Counted from the stretch's first letter, positions 16,772 to 25,116 are shown. The stretch is 64,000 bases of DNA from Pseudomonas fluorescens (GCF_902497875.1 NZ_CABVHY010000003.1:1-64000); one strand, 5' to 3'. Numbers and translations: made by a program. Notes: generated by a model from the letters alone, not told the origin.

Positions 16772-17964
16772 CGGCTTATTTGAATGCCCTCGGGCTGATC
16801 TGTGGTTTAGGCCGCGGCCAGCAGGAAATTGCGCGCAAGCTGTTTGCCGGAGACTGCTCGGGCATGCGCCTGGAGAGCGGCTGGGTGTCTGATCGCGCAT
16901 TACCCGTGGCCGCCGTAAAAGGCGACCTCGCAGCGATTCCCGCCGAGCTCGCCGCGCAACGCAGTCGCAATAACCAGCTATTGCTGGAAGCTGCACTGCA
17001 GATTCGCGATGACATCGATCAGGCGATTCAGCGCTATGGCCACGGCCGTATCGGTATCGTCCTCGGCACCAGCACCTCGGGCATCGATGAGGCCAGCCAA
17101 GGGATCGCCAGTTACCTGCGCGACGGCCAGTTCCCTGCCGGTTACGACTATCAGCAACAGGAACTCGGCGCCCCGGCGAACTTTCTCGCCGACTGGTTGC
17201 AACTGAGCGGCCCGGCCTATGTCATTTCCACCGCCTGCACCTCCAGCGCCCGGGCCCTGATGAGTGCGCAAAGGCTGCTGGACCTGGGTCTGTGTGACGC
17301 GGTGCTGTGCGGCGGTGTCGACACCCTGTGCAAGCTGACCCTCAATGGTTTCTCGGCACTGGAAGCGGTTTCGGAGCAACGCTGCAACCCGTTTTCGGTC
17401 AATCGCAACGGCATCAATATCGGCGAAGCGGCGGTGCTGTTCCTGATGAGCAAAAGCGCCAACGGCAAGCAGCCGATAGCCCTGCTCGGCGGCGGCGCCA
17501 GTTCCGATGCCCACCATATTTCCGCGCCCGAGCCGAGTGGCCGCGGCGCGCTGCAAGCCATGAACAAGGCGTTGAGTCGCGCGCACTTGCAGCCAGCACA
17601 GATCGGCTACCTGAACCTGCACGGCACCGCGACGCAGCATAACGACGCCATGGAAAGCCTGGCGGTCGCGACGCTGTTCCCCGCCGGCGTGCCCTGCTCG
17701 TCGACCAAGCCCATGACCGGCCACACACTCGGTGCCGCCGGGGCGCTGGAGGCGGCGTTTTGCTGGCTGAGCCTGGCTACCGACAACCGCGAACATGCGT
17801 TGCCACCGCACCTATGGGATGGCCAGGCCGATCCTCAGTTGCCCGAGTTAAAATGGGTTACTTCAGCTGATCGCCTCGACCAAAGCGCACCGCGCTGCCT
17901 GATGAGCAACTCCTTTGCCTTCGGTGGCAACAACGTCAGCCTGATTATCGGAGACGCCCCATGA
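16768..17964 (+). CDS. apeO: beta-ketoacyl-ACP synthase, ApeO
   Basis: A 398-residue condensing enzyme with an intact Cys-His-His triad: C157 in ISTACTSS, H285 in NLHGTATQ and H319 in PMTGHTLGAAGA. It extends the polyene with malonyl units, probably as a heterodimer with the cysteine-less ApeC. It sits in an overlapping run N-O-P-Q-R. Confidence 0.88.
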   Translation: MTAYLNALGLICGLGRGQQEIARKLFAGDCSGMRLESGWVSDRALPVAAVKGDLAAIPAELAAQRSRNNQLLLEAALQIRDDIDQAIQRYGHGRIGIVLGTSTSGIDEASQGIASYLRDGQFPAGYDYQQQELGAPANFLADWLQLSGPAYVISTACTSSARALMSAQRLLDLGLCDAVLCGGVDTLCKLTLNGFSALEAVSEQRCNPFSVNRNGINIGEAAVLFLMSKSANGKQPIALLGGGASSDAHHISAPEPSGRGALQAMNKALSRAHLQPAQIGYLNLHGTATQHNDAMESLAVATLFPAGVPCSSTKPMTGHTLGAAGALEAAFCWLSLATDNREHALPPHLWDGQADPQLPELKWVTSADRLDQSAPRCLMSNSFAFGGNNVSLIIGDAP

Positions 17965-18425
17965 TTGATTGGCCGCTCGCCGAACTGATTCCCCACGCTG
18001 GCGACATGATCCTCATCGACCAGGTGCTGTCGTTCGATGAGGAACAGATCCACACTCGCCTCACGGTCAAGCCCGGCGGCGTGTTCAGCCGAGCCGACGG
18101 CAGCCTGCCGGCCTGGATCGGCGTCGAGTTGATGGCCCAGTGCGTCGCCGCCTATGCCGGTTGTCGCGCGCGATTACTGGGCAATCCGGTGGAGTTGGGA
18201 TTTCTGCTCGGTACGCGTAAATTTGAATGCAATGTGGAATATTTCCCTGCGGGCACCGAACTGACCCTGCATGCCCTGCGCTCACTGGAAGACGCCAGTG
18301 GCATGGGCATCTTCGAATGCCACATCTACGGGCCCGGCATCCATGCCACAGCGCGCCTGAACGTGTTCTGCCCGCCGCAGCCGACTCACTACCTTCACGA
18401 ATCCCAGGAGTCCAGTCATGACTGA
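17961..18425 (+). CDS. apeP: 3-hydroxyacyl-ACP dehydratase, ApeP
   Basis: A 154-residue hot-dog dehydratase of the COG4706 type: LIPHAGDMILID near the N-terminus carries the catalytic histidine (H12), and WIGVELMAQCVAAYAG forms the long central helix. It removes water from 3-hydroxyacyl intermediates to form the conjugated double bonds. It would work together with the dehydratase domain fused to the ligase (5269-6948). It overlaps apeO by 4 and apeQ by 8 bases. Confidence 0.82.
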   Translation: MIDWPLAELIPHAGDMILIDQVLSFDEEQIHTRLTVKPGGVFSRADGSLPAWIGVELMAQCVAAYAGCRARLLGNPVELGFLLGTRKFECNVEYFPAGTELTLHALRSLEDASGMGIFECHIYGPGIHATARLNVFCPPQPTHYLHESQESSHD

Positions 18426-19146
18426 ATCCGTACTGGTCACCGGCTCCAGCCGTGGCATCGGCCGCGCCATTGCATTGCGCCTGGCTCAGGCAGGTTTCGA
18501 CCTGGTACTGCACTGCCGCAGTGGTCGTAGCGACGCCGAAGCCGTTCAAGCCGAAGTCCAGGCCCTGGGCCGTAGCGCGCGCATCCTGCAGTTCGACGTG
18601 TCGGAGCGGGCCAGCTGCAAGGCGATTCTCGAAGCCGACGTCGACACCCATGGCGCCTATTACGGCGTGGTCCTTAACGCCGGCCTGACCCGCGACGGCG
18701 CCTTCCCGGCACTCAGCGAGGACGACTGGGACGTGGTGATGCGCACCAACCTGGACGGTTTCTACAACGTACTGCACCCGGTGATGATGCCGATGATCCG
18801 GCGGCGCGCCTCCGGGCGAATTGTCTGCATCACTTCGGTCTCGGGGCTGATCGGCAATCGCGGGCAGGTCAACTACAGCGCCTCCAAGGCCGGTCTGATC
18901 GGCGCTGCCAAAGCGCTGGCCATCGAGCTGGGCAAACGCAAGATCACCGTCAACTGTGTCGCTCCGGGCTTGATCGACACGGCGATGCTCGACGAAAACG
19001 TACCGGTCGAAGAGCTGCTGAAAATGATCCCCGCACAACGCATGGGCACCCCGGAAGAAGTCGCCAGCGCGGTGAATTTCCTGATGTCTGCCGAAGCGTC
19101 CTATATCACCCGGCAGGTTCTGGCCGTCAATGGAGGCCTGTGTTGA
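18418..19146 (+). CDS. apeQ: 3-oxoacyl-ACP reductase, ApeQ
   Basis: A 242-residue short-chain dehydrogenase closely resembling FabG: NADPH-binding TGSSRGIG (8-15), LNAG in place of NNAG, and the catalytic set S140, Y153, K157 (YSASK). It reduces the 3-oxo group after each condensation. It overlaps apeP, and its stop shares a base with the apeR start. Confidence 0.88.
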   Translation: MTESVLVTGSSRGIGRAIALRLAQAGFDLVLHCRSGRSDAEAVQAEVQALGRSARILQFDVSERASCKAILEADVDTHGAYYGVVLNAGLTRDGAFPALSEDDWDVVMRTNLDGFYNVLHPVMMPMIRRRASGRIVCITSVSGLIGNRGQVNYSASKAGLIGAAKALAIELGKRKITVNCVAPGLIDTAMLDENVPVEELLKMIPAQRMGTPEEVASAVNFLMSAEASYITRQVLAVNGGLC

Positions 19147-20372
19147 TGAAACGCGTTGTCGTCACCGGCATGGCCGGCATCACTTCACTGGGCAGCGACT
19201 GGGAAACCATCGCCGCCAACTTCCGCGCCAACCGCAGCGGCATCCGGCGCATGGATGAGTGGGATCGCTTCACTGAATTGAACACCCGGCTGGCCGGGCC
19301 GATCGATGACTTCAAGGTGCCCGCCCACTGGACCCGCAAGCAACTGCGCAGCATGGGCCGGGTTTCACGGCTGGCGGTCGCCGCGGCGGAACGAGCCCTG
19401 GCCGATGCCGGACTGCTGGGCGATGAATCGATCAAGGATGGGCGCATGGGTGTGTCCTGTGGCTCATCCACCGGCAGCACCGACGAAATCAAAGCCTTCG
19501 GCCAGATGCTGCTGAACTCGGTTGCCGAAGGGCTCAATGCCAACTCCTATGTGCGCATGATGCCGCACACCACAGCGGCGAATATCAGCATCTTCTTCGG
19601 CCTCACGGGGCGGCTGATCCCGACGTCCAGCGCCTGCACCAGTGGCAGCCAGGGCATCGGCTATGCCTATGAGGCAATCAAGTTCGGCCGCCTGCCGCTA
19701 ATGCTCGCTGGCGGTGCCGAAGAACTGTGCCCGACCGAAGCCATGGTCTTCGACGCGCTCTACGCCACCAGCCTGAAAAACGATGCACCACAAACCAGCC
19801 CGCGTCCTTTCGACATCGGCCGCGATGGCCTGGTGATCGGTGAAGGCGGCGGCATACTGGTGCTCGAAGAGCTGGAACACGCACTCGCTCGCGGTGCGCA
19901 TATTCATGCCGAAATCGTTGGTTTCGGCAGCAACGCCGATGGCCAGCACGCCACCCGTCCGGAGCAAAGCACCATGCGCCGGGCCATGGAGCTGGCGCTG
20001 GAAGATGCCGGGATCGGGCCGTCGGATATCGGCTACGTCAACGGTCACGGCACCGCCACCGAGCAGGGCGACATCGCCGAATCCCTGGCCACCAGCAGCC
20101 TGTTTGGCAGCCGCATGCCGATCAGTTCGCAGAAGAGTTTCCTCGGCCATACCCTCGGCGCCTGTGGTGCGCTGGAGTCGTGGTTCAGCATCGAAATGAT
20201 GAACCGGGACGTGTATGCGCACACCTTGAATCTCGATGAAGTCGACCCCCGTTGCGGCGCACTGGACTACCTGCGTGGCGAATTCCGGCAGATGAGCAAC
20301 CAGTATGTGATGAACAACAACTTTGCCTTTGGCGGGGTCAACACTTCGCTGGTCTTTCGGCGCTGGTCGTAA
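19146..20372 (+). CDS. apeR: beta-ketoacyl-ACP synthase, ApeR
   Basis: A 408-residue condensing enzyme with triad C164 (SSACTSGS), H301 (GHGTAT) and H335 (SFLGHTLGA). ApeR is thought to act alone, perhaps in an early condensation. The ATG at 19146 is chosen because GGAGG lies 9 bases upstream; an in-frame GTG at 19140 is too close to that site. The last ~58 codons are repeated, frameshifted, at 24084-24259, so this 3' end may have been exchanged when the queC island inserted. Confidence 0.87.
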   Translation: MKRVVVTGMAGITSLGSDWETIAANFRANRSGIRRMDEWDRFTELNTRLAGPIDDFKVPAHWTRKQLRSMGRVSRLAVAAAERALADAGLLGDESIKDGRMGVSCGSSTGSTDEIKAFGQMLLNSVAEGLNANSYVRMMPHTTAANISIFFGLTGRLIPTSSACTSGSQGIGYAYEAIKFGRLPLMLAGGAEELCPTEAMVFDALYATSLKNDAPQTSPRPFDIGRDGLVIGEGGGILVLEELEHALARGAHIHAEIVGFGSNADGQHATRPEQSTMRRAMELALEDAGIGPSDIGYVNGHGTATEQGDIAESLATSSLFGSRMPISSQKSFLGHTLGACGALESWFSIEMMNRDVYAHTLNLDEVDPRCGALDYLRGEFRQMSNQYVMNNNFAFGGVNTSLVFRRWS

Positions 20373-20663
20373 ACGAGCAGCCAGGATGGCGCAGTGAACA
20401 TCAAGACCCCAAGATCGCGTCCTGCGGCAGCCCCTACAGAGATCGGTGTAGGAGCTGCCGCAGGCTGCGATCTTTCAAAGGCTGATCACATTCTTCAACG
20501 GTTATGGAGCTGCTCGCTAGACCCTTATCCCCAGCAACAAAATGAAACGCAGGGAAAACGGAGCATGTGATTTCGGAAACGTCCCACAGCCAAAGCTTAA
20601 GCTTCCCTGTAGGGTCAATGCCCCCTCCAACGACATGTTGGGACACTCCAAGGATGAGAAAAC
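20373..20663. other. gap between apeR and queC
   Basis: About 290 bp. It contains a REP doublet (20411-20475) and then AT-richer sequence leading to queC. A small hairpin CCAAC-gacat-GTTGG (20627-20641) lies just upstream of the queC ribosome binding site. I looked for a preQ1 riboswitch and did not recognise the known consensus. Composition changes after the REP, marking the left border of the island. Confidence 0.45.
20411..20475. repeat. REP doublet downstream of apeR
   Basis: Left arm 20411-20437 (AAGATCGC to CCCCTAC) pairs with right arm 20448-20475 (GTAGGAGCTGCC to GATCTT) across a 10 bp loop. It belongs to the GTAGGAGCTGCCGCAGGCTG family, also seen at 25117-25206 and 40348-40380. It may end the APE transcript. 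Confidence 0.85.
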
Positions 20664-21362
20664 ATGAATGACAAAGCGGTCATCGTTTTTAGTGGCGGAC
20701 AAGACTCAACAACCTGCTTAATCCATGCATTGCCGGTATATGATGAAATACACTGCATTACGTTTGATTATGGTCAGCGCCATCGCGCGGAAATTGAAGT
20801 AGCGCAACAGCTCTCAAAAAAGCTTGGCGTGACAGTTCATAAAGTATTAGACACGTCACTACTCAATGAGCTGGCCATCAGCAGCTTAACCCGGGATAAC
20901 ATTCCAGTCCCAACTACAAACAGTTCTGGGGACGGCCTGCCAAACACTTTCGTACCAGGCAGAAATATTCTGTTTTTAACCTTAGCCTCTATTTATGCAT
21001 ATCAAGTTGGCGCTAAAACTGTAATCACAGGTGTTTGTGAAACAGATTTCTCTGGTTATCCGGATTGTCGGGATGAGTTTGTCAAGGCTATGAATAAAGC
21101 AATTGAGTTGGGAATGGACTATAAATTGCACATTGAGACGCCGCTTATGTGGCTGAACAAAGCAGAGACCTGGGCCTTGGCCGATCACCACAAACAGCTA
21201 GACTTGATTCGCTACCATACACTTTCCTGCTACAACGGACTAAAGGGAGGTGGGTGCGCCAACTGTGATGCTTGTAATCTTCGCGCAAAAGGACTGGATG
21301 AGTTCCTGGAGAACAAAGCAGAGATCATGAACAGTCTAAAAGACAAACTAGAATTGAAATAG
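20664..21362 (+). CDS. queC: 7-cyano-7-deazaguanine synthase QueC, enteric-like second copy
   Basis: A 232-residue QueC, which converts 7-carboxy-7-deazaguanine, ammonia and ATP to preQ0. The PP-loop [10 protein letters not shown] lies at residues 9-18, and zinc cysteines are in [20 protein letters not shown]. By memory the sequence follows E. coli QueC almost throughout ([38 protein letters not shown]), whereas Pseudomonas core QueC begins with an SGGLDSAT-type loop. The gene is AT-rich against its neighbours. Both points suggest transfer and a second queC in this genome. AGGA lies 9 bases before the ATG. Confidence 0.93.
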   Translation: MNDKAVIVFSGGQDSTTCLIHALPVYDEIHCITFDYGQRHRAEIEVAQQLSKKLGVTVHKVLDTSLLNELAISSLTRDNIPVPTTNSSGDGLPNTFVPGRNILFLTLASIYAYQVGAKTVITGVCETDFSGYPDCRDEFVKAMNKAIELGMDYKLHIETPLMWLNKAETWALADHHKQLDLIRYHTLSCYNGLKGGGCANCDACNLRAKGLDEFLENKAEIMNSLKDKLELK

Positions 21363-21377
21363 CTAAAATATCACGGA

Positions 21378-21420
21378 GGGAATGAATTATTAACAGTCAA
21401 TTCATCCCCCCCTGTTTTTT
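21378..21420. terminator. terminator between convergent queC and yhhQ-like gene
   Basis: Stem GGGaATGAATT (21378-21388) pairs with AATTCATcCCC (21399-21409), followed by TGTTTTTT (21413-21420) on the + strand. It ends the queC transcript. Its T-run overlaps the stop codon of the converging gene. Confidence 0.75.
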
Positions 21421-22297
21421 ATGCAACCTTGGTTCCAGCTATATACCTTTTAAATAATGACCTGGCTCCGTAGGCGGGCAAAACATTAAAAACAGCGAAA
21501 CATATTTTTATAGCTATCTGAACATAAACCATATTGAGTATATCACTGTTTTGCATAGCGCCATAAAACGCAATAAAGCAAAAAAGAAAGCTGTCTATTA
21601 TCACCGCAAAAAAAGTACTGAAAAACACTCGCAAAAATAGAAATCTGGAACTTGTGAGCTCTTTTATTTTACATAGCAAGTACGAATTAATGTATTCAGA
21701 AAAAAGAAAAGAAACTGAGGATGCTACTAACACAGACGACACATGAGTAATGACTTCGCCATACGGCACATCAAGCTTCCAGCCAGGCAACCCAGGGAAA
21801 TAAGTGACTGCACTCAGCAACATAACAATAAAAGCATTACTTGCAAAAGCGAGTAATAGGGCTCTCCTTGCGAGTCTAAGCCCATACGCCTCGTTCAACA
21901 AATCAACTATTAAAAACGTCAGCGGATAAAGAAAAACGGCCGGTGGAACAACAACATCAAACCTTTCTAAATAAATCAGTTTTGTCGCAGCAATGTTTGT
22001 AAATATGTAAAGTGTAAGCAGCAGTAAATTTAGAACGACATAAATCATCCACGAGCGCTCATGACGATCATTTATTTCGTAGGTAGTTAACGCAGCCCCG
22101 CCAGAATAATACTTCCTGTATATATTTTTTATTTCCATCTTACTTAAATTATCTATTATTTCACTTTTCAACAGCTCGCCTAGATTTACTTTAATAATTT
22201 TCCCTGTAGATATGACCATAATTACAGCAAGGCTTTTGTTATTTTCAAACCCTAACAGTTTGTACTTACTATTTTCGACCTCATTATCACTGACCAT
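21419..22297 (-). CDS. YhhQ/VUT-family queuosine precursor transporter with N-terminal extension
   Basis: A 292-residue protein. Residues ~85-285 form about six membrane helices with the VUT signature: TNIAATKLI, FLYPLTFLIVDLLNEAYG and late VLPAYGARSLFKRYI. YhhQ proteins import preQ0/preQ1. Residues 1-~80 are a soluble, charged extension not found in E. coli YhhQ and unknown to me. GGAGAGG precedes the ATG. It overlaps the regulator gene by 11 bases and converges on queC, so synthesis and uptake of the same compound sit together. Composition is AT-rich. Confidence 0.78.
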   Translation of the reverse strand: MVSDNEVENSKYKLLGFENNKSLAVIMVISTGKIIKVNLGELLKSEIIDNLSKMEIKNIYRKYYSGGAALTTYEINDRHERSWMIYVVLNLLLLTLYIFTNIAATKLIYLERFDVVVPPAVFLYPLTFLIVDLLNEAYGLRLARRALLLAFASNAFIVMLLSAVTYFPGLPGWKLDVPYGEVITHVSSVLVASSVSFLFSEYINSYLLCKIKELTSSRFLFLRVFFSTFFAVIIDSFLFCFIAFYGAMQNSDILNMVYVQIAIKICFAVFNVLPAYGARSLFKRYIAGTKVA

Positions 22298-22886
22298 TAA
22301 ACCTCTCCTCTATCACATCTCCAACAACACAAATAACATCAGAATCAAAACAAGATTCATTGGTAACAGATAACTTCCTTGTTGTTTTGTCGTACACCAG
22401 TTTTTCTCTATTGCTATTCCACAAACCCTTCTTCACTATCAGGAGGTCTCCTGACTCATTCACCCCACTAATTCTGCTTTCCAGAAGCACACCTATTAAA
22501 TTGCAGGCAGTGCCGAAGTAATATGTTAGTGGGTGAGTTGTGGCTAACTCACCAATTCTTTTATCCATGCTTTGAATCAACAAACTCTCTTTAATTATAG
22601 GAACCGCGGCTGGATTCATGTTTCCTTGCAAGGAAACACTGCTCTCTATTATTTCTTTTTCTTCAAAATCGATAGTCTCAATTTCTTTATAAGACACACC
22701 AAAAAAATCAGATATTTTACGAATGGTGGATTGTTGTACGTTGACGACCCTTCCTTCCAGAATGTTATAGATAGTCGTCCTGGTCAACCCACTGGAACTG
22801 CACAAGGACAGCTGCGTTTCTCCGCGACTTTTTATTAGGTACTTAATGTTATTTTTCAACTTTTCTGTTTTTTCTTTCTTATACAT
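22287..22886 (-). CDS. XRE-family regulator with C-terminal sensor-like domain
   Basis: A 199-residue protein. Residues ~8-65 are a helix-turn-helix of the XRE/Cro type (ETQLSLCSSSGLTRTTIYNILEG). The C-terminal part (GDLLIVKKGLW, VICVVGDVIEERF) looks like the beta-rich domain of S24/CI-type repressors, but no serine-lysine protease pair is evident. As first gene of a two-gene unit with the transporter, it probably controls preQ0 uptake, perhaps sensing a deazaguanine; that is inference. The ribosome site is weak. Confidence 0.68.
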   Translation of the reverse strand: MYKKEKTEKLKNNIKYLIKSRGETQLSLCSSSGLTRTTIYNILEGRVVNVQQSTIRKISDFFGVSYKEIETIDFEEKEIIESSVSLQGNMNPAAVPIIKESLLIQSMDKRIGELATTHPLTYYFGTACNLIGVLLESRISGVNESGDLLIVKKGLWNSNREKLVYDKTTRKLSVTNESCFDSDVICVVGDVIEERFNGQ

Positions 22887-23358
22887 TAAATATCTACCAT
22901 TTATTTATAGTTAAAACAAACCGTACACCCCAGCTTATTTACCACGGAGGCGATTCTTTGTGAGATCAGCATCCTATACACCTAGACCCTGTACAAAAAA
23001 CAATATTGTAAACACACCGAGCAACCGTCAAACAATGTTTCGCCGCCTTTTTTTTGTTGGCGGCGCCTCATTCGGCGGATGCTGCCTACTCAACTTAAAG
23101 AATTTTCTTACAGTAACTAGGAAGTACCGATTACTTTATGAACGACCCAACCTTGGCAGTTAGAAAATGTATTACTTGAATAGCCACGCGACCAGCCACA
23201 CGGGAATCATTTAATTACACAGATGTTCATTTACTTGATTAATAAAATGGAATTTTCTGGTAATACATCTACCGGTCCGCCAACTCACGTATAGCCTCAA
23301 CCAATCCTGGTTGACCACATGAGACTGGCACCGTCTTAACCTTGCAAGGAGCTCCGGC
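22887..23358. other. AT-rich intergenic region
   Basis: A 472 bp gap between the divergent XRE regulator and the 23359 gene. A 67-codon frame at 22960-23163 has no ribosome site or recognisable motif and is not called. A hairpin TCAACCA-atcc-TGGTTGA (23297-23314) lies 45 bp before the next gene and may be regulatory. The low GC content ends at about 23340, the right border of the AT-rich core. Confidence 0.5.
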
Positions 23359-23742
23359 ATGAAAAAGACCACCCCAAACGCCCCAGAATCGCCAGACTAT
23401 CCACCCGTCGACACCGTCGATCTATCACAGCTCTCCGAAATCACCGAACGCCATGTCAGCGCCCGCCTGCGCAATCCAGGCCGTCCCGCCCCTGTCAGCC
23501 ACGTCTTCACCATCATCCCGAATGTCGACACCGAATCCCTGCTCTGTCACGCCTGTGAAACCCTTGCTTCGCTGAATGCCATGACCACCGATCTCGCCTA
23601 CGAACTGGAAGGCCCGCGCCGCAATGTAGCGTTGGCCATTCAGCAACTGGCCGTGCTGGGCGAGTTACTGGTAAATCGAGCGCTAGACAACCTGGACCTC
23701 CCCGAAGGGTTGCCTGAGGCTCCGTCAACCAGCCAACGCTGA
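23359..23742 (+). CDS. small Pseudomonas hypothetical protein, DUF6124-like
   Basis: A 127-residue soluble protein. The signature IPNVDTESLLCHACETLASLNAMT (residues ~53-76), followed by GPRRNVALAIQQLAVLGELLVNRALDN, matches the DUF6124 family as I recall it, which is restricted to Pseudomonas. Function unknown. A helical C-terminal half and a disordered, proline-rich N-terminus are visible. AAGGAG lies upstream of the ATG. A related gene follows 36 bp downstream and another lies at 25534. Normal Pseudomonas GC content. Confidence 0.65.
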   Translation: MKKTTPNAPESPDYPPVDTVDLSQLSEITERHVSARLRNPGRPAPVSHVFTIIPNVDTESLLCHACETLASLNAMTTDLAYELEGPRRNVALAIQQLAVLGELLVNRALDNLDLPEGLPEAPSTSQR

Positions 23743-23778
23743 GTAGTGCGTTCTTTTACCAAATGTAGGTTTTTTGTC

Positions 23779-24033
23779 ATGGATCGATACATGCCTGTCA
23801 CCGGCATCGACTGCACCATCGCATCGTTGCTGATCGACACTGAAGCACCACTGGACGTTTTGCACGAAACCGCCGCCTACCGCATCCGCACCGCTACTCA
23901 ATTGCTGGAGAGCTTCGCGCTCAGCGAGGGCGTTCACAGTGAGCTAGCGCGGGTGTTAGTGACTTCTTTGCGCGATGGTTGCGATTTGATGGATGTCATT
24001 GGTCGACGATTGCAGATGCAGGTTTCGGCGTAG
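23779..24033 (+). CDS. small helical hypothetical protein
   Basis: An 84-residue protein starting MDRYMPVTG, predominantly helical (LLIDTEAPLDVLHETAAYRI; LLESFALSEGVHSELARVLV). It resembles the short Pseudomonas proteins annotated DUF3077 or similar, and its core parallels the DTESLL...ETL helix of the preceding gene, so the two may be diverged relatives. The ATG at 23779 follows an AGG by 9 bases; upstream GTG at 23746 is an alternative. Function unknown. Confidence 0.55.
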   Translation: MDRYMPVTGIDCTIASLLIDTEAPLDVLHETAAYRIRTATQLLESFALSEGVHSELARVLVTSLRDGCDLMDVIGRRLQMQVSA

Positions 24034-24083
24034 AACAGAAAAACGAGCGACTTCACTGAGGTCGCCGTTTTCATGATGCCGTG

Positions 24084-24259
24084 ATGTACCGCGACCTGTA
24101 CGCGCCCACACCTTCAACCTCGACGACGTCGACCCGCACTGCGGCAAGCTCGATTACCTGTGCGGCGAATTCCGGCAGATGAGCAACCAGTATGTGATGA
24201 ACAACACCTTTGCCTTTGGTGGCGTCAACACTTCGCTGGTCTTTCGGCGTTGGCAGTAG
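24084..24259 (+). pseudogene. remnant of apeR 3' end (second copy)
   Basis: From 24084 to 24259 the sequence realigns with the last ~58 codons of apeR (20199-20372), same orientation, offset 3,887 bp. A 43-base stretch (24164-24206 against 20277-20319) is identical; the rest differs at many, mostly third, positions. In frame it reads FNLDDVDPHCGKLDYL, EFRQMSNQYVM, FRRWQ and ends in TAG. Two extra bases near 24103 break the frame towards the 5' side, and no start or catalytic part is present. It marks the right end of the segment inserted behind apeR. Confidence 0.88.
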
Positions 24260-24286
24260 CTGACAATTGTGGCGCCTGAGCTGACG

Positions 24287-24370
24287 CGATCGCGAGCAAG
24301 CTCGCTCCCACAGGGTTTTGCAGTGCTCTTGTGGGAGCGGCGGTGCGGCGATCCGACTTGCCCGCGAATG
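24287..24370. repeat. REP pair of the GCGAGCAAGCTCGC family
   Basis: GATCGCGAGCAAGCTCGCTC continuing to CCCACA (24289-24312) is followed by TTGTGGGAGCGG and CCCGCGAAT at 24330-24368, an imperfect opposite copy. A better-kept pair of the same family is at 41634-41727. Confidence 0.75.
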
Positions 24371-24431
24371 GTTTGAGTCATACAGGGTGATTGGCACCTG
24401 AAGAAAAATCTTCGCTGCCCAGAAACGACAA

Positions 24432-24451
24432 AGGGTGCCTTTCGGCACCCT
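24432..24451. terminator. GC-rich hairpin, possible terminator
   Basis: AGGGTGCC-tttc-GGCACCCT is a perfect 8 bp stem. The flanks carry only short A/T runs, so termination strength is uncertain. It could serve either strand, including the PemK-like gene ending at 24626. Confidence 0.5.
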
Positions 24452-24625
24452 CATTCACAAACAGGCTGGCTTGTCATCGCTCTACGCCTGCCTGGCTCTG
24501 CGATGGCCGGTTACCCAGGATCCTCAGAGTCTCACAAGCCCCTTTCGGGAACGCCGCCAGTATTGCCCGAAACCAAGTAACCGACAACCGGTGGCAAATC
24601 GCCCGATAGCTCATGCAATTGGTCT

Positions 24626-25009
24626 TTACAGCCCAAGGGCGCTACGGACAGCCGCTTTGATAGCGGCAAACTCCTCTGCAGAAAGTTGTGAGATTTCGTA
24701 AACACGCTTTCCTTGCCGATCTCTTCGCTTGATCCGGTCCAGCCTGGGAAGACTGACGGTCGCAACCATGTCGCACTTCGCCCAACAAACAGGGCTCCCA
24801 CCTTGAAGATGGTTTTCAAGTCCCAGATGGTGATCGAGAAAAGACTCTGGAGCTGTGGTACTCAAAGGCACAACCGTCACCAATAGCCTGTTGGTTCTGT
24901 GTTTACGTATGACGACAACAGGCCTGACCTTGACCATTTCAGGAACTTCATAGCCCCTGAAATCGCAGATGAGCACGCTGCCTTCCCTTGGTTGGTATTG
25001 AAGTGGCAT
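24626..25009 (-). CDS. orphan PemK/MazF-like protein
   Basis: A 127-residue protein with the PemK-like pattern GSVLICDFRG, EMVKVRPVVVIRK, LLVTVVPLSTTAP and CWAKCDMVATVSLPRLDRI. The same fold as mRNA interferase toxins is likely, but no antitoxin frame is visible within several hundred bases on either side. This subfamily is often found alone in Pseudomonas. The ATG at 25009 is chosen over an upstream TTG (25045) because the family motif begins directly after it. Toxicity is unproven. Confidence 0.65.
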   Translation of the reverse strand: MPLQYQPREGSVLICDFRGYEVPEMVKVRPVVVIRKHRTNRLLVTVVPLSTTAPESFLDHHLGLENHLQGGSPVCWAKCDMVATVSLPRLDRIKRRDRQGKRVYEISQLSAEEFAAIKAAVRSALGL

Positions 25010-25116
25010 CCATGGCACTCGCCAAAAGAAATCGATTCTGCGCAAGTGTCGAACAAATCACTAAGCCCGACCCGTTACCTGAGATGTCCACTCATCTCGT
25101 TAAAGATCAAAAGATC

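Larger units (their letters stand above)
24260..24625. other. intergenic patchwork after apeR remnant
   Basis: A 366 bp stretch with a REP pair (24287-24370), a strong GC hairpin (24432-24451) and about 170 bp in which I recognise nothing, up to the 3' end of the PemK-like gene. Confidence 0.45.

Noticed and set aside
20480..20663. preQ1 riboswitch upstream of queC
   Set aside because: The genomic context invites one, but I could not find the short pseudoknot consensus; only a 5 bp hairpin near the ribosome site is visible.
20664..21362. QatC/QueC-like anti-phage component
   Set aside because: Length and motifs match ordinary QueC throughout, and no QatA/B/D or CBASS partner is encoded nearby.
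22960..23163. 67-codon frame in the AT-rich gap after the XRE gene
   Set aside because: No ribosome binding site, no recognisable motif, and open frames are expected by chance in such a gap.
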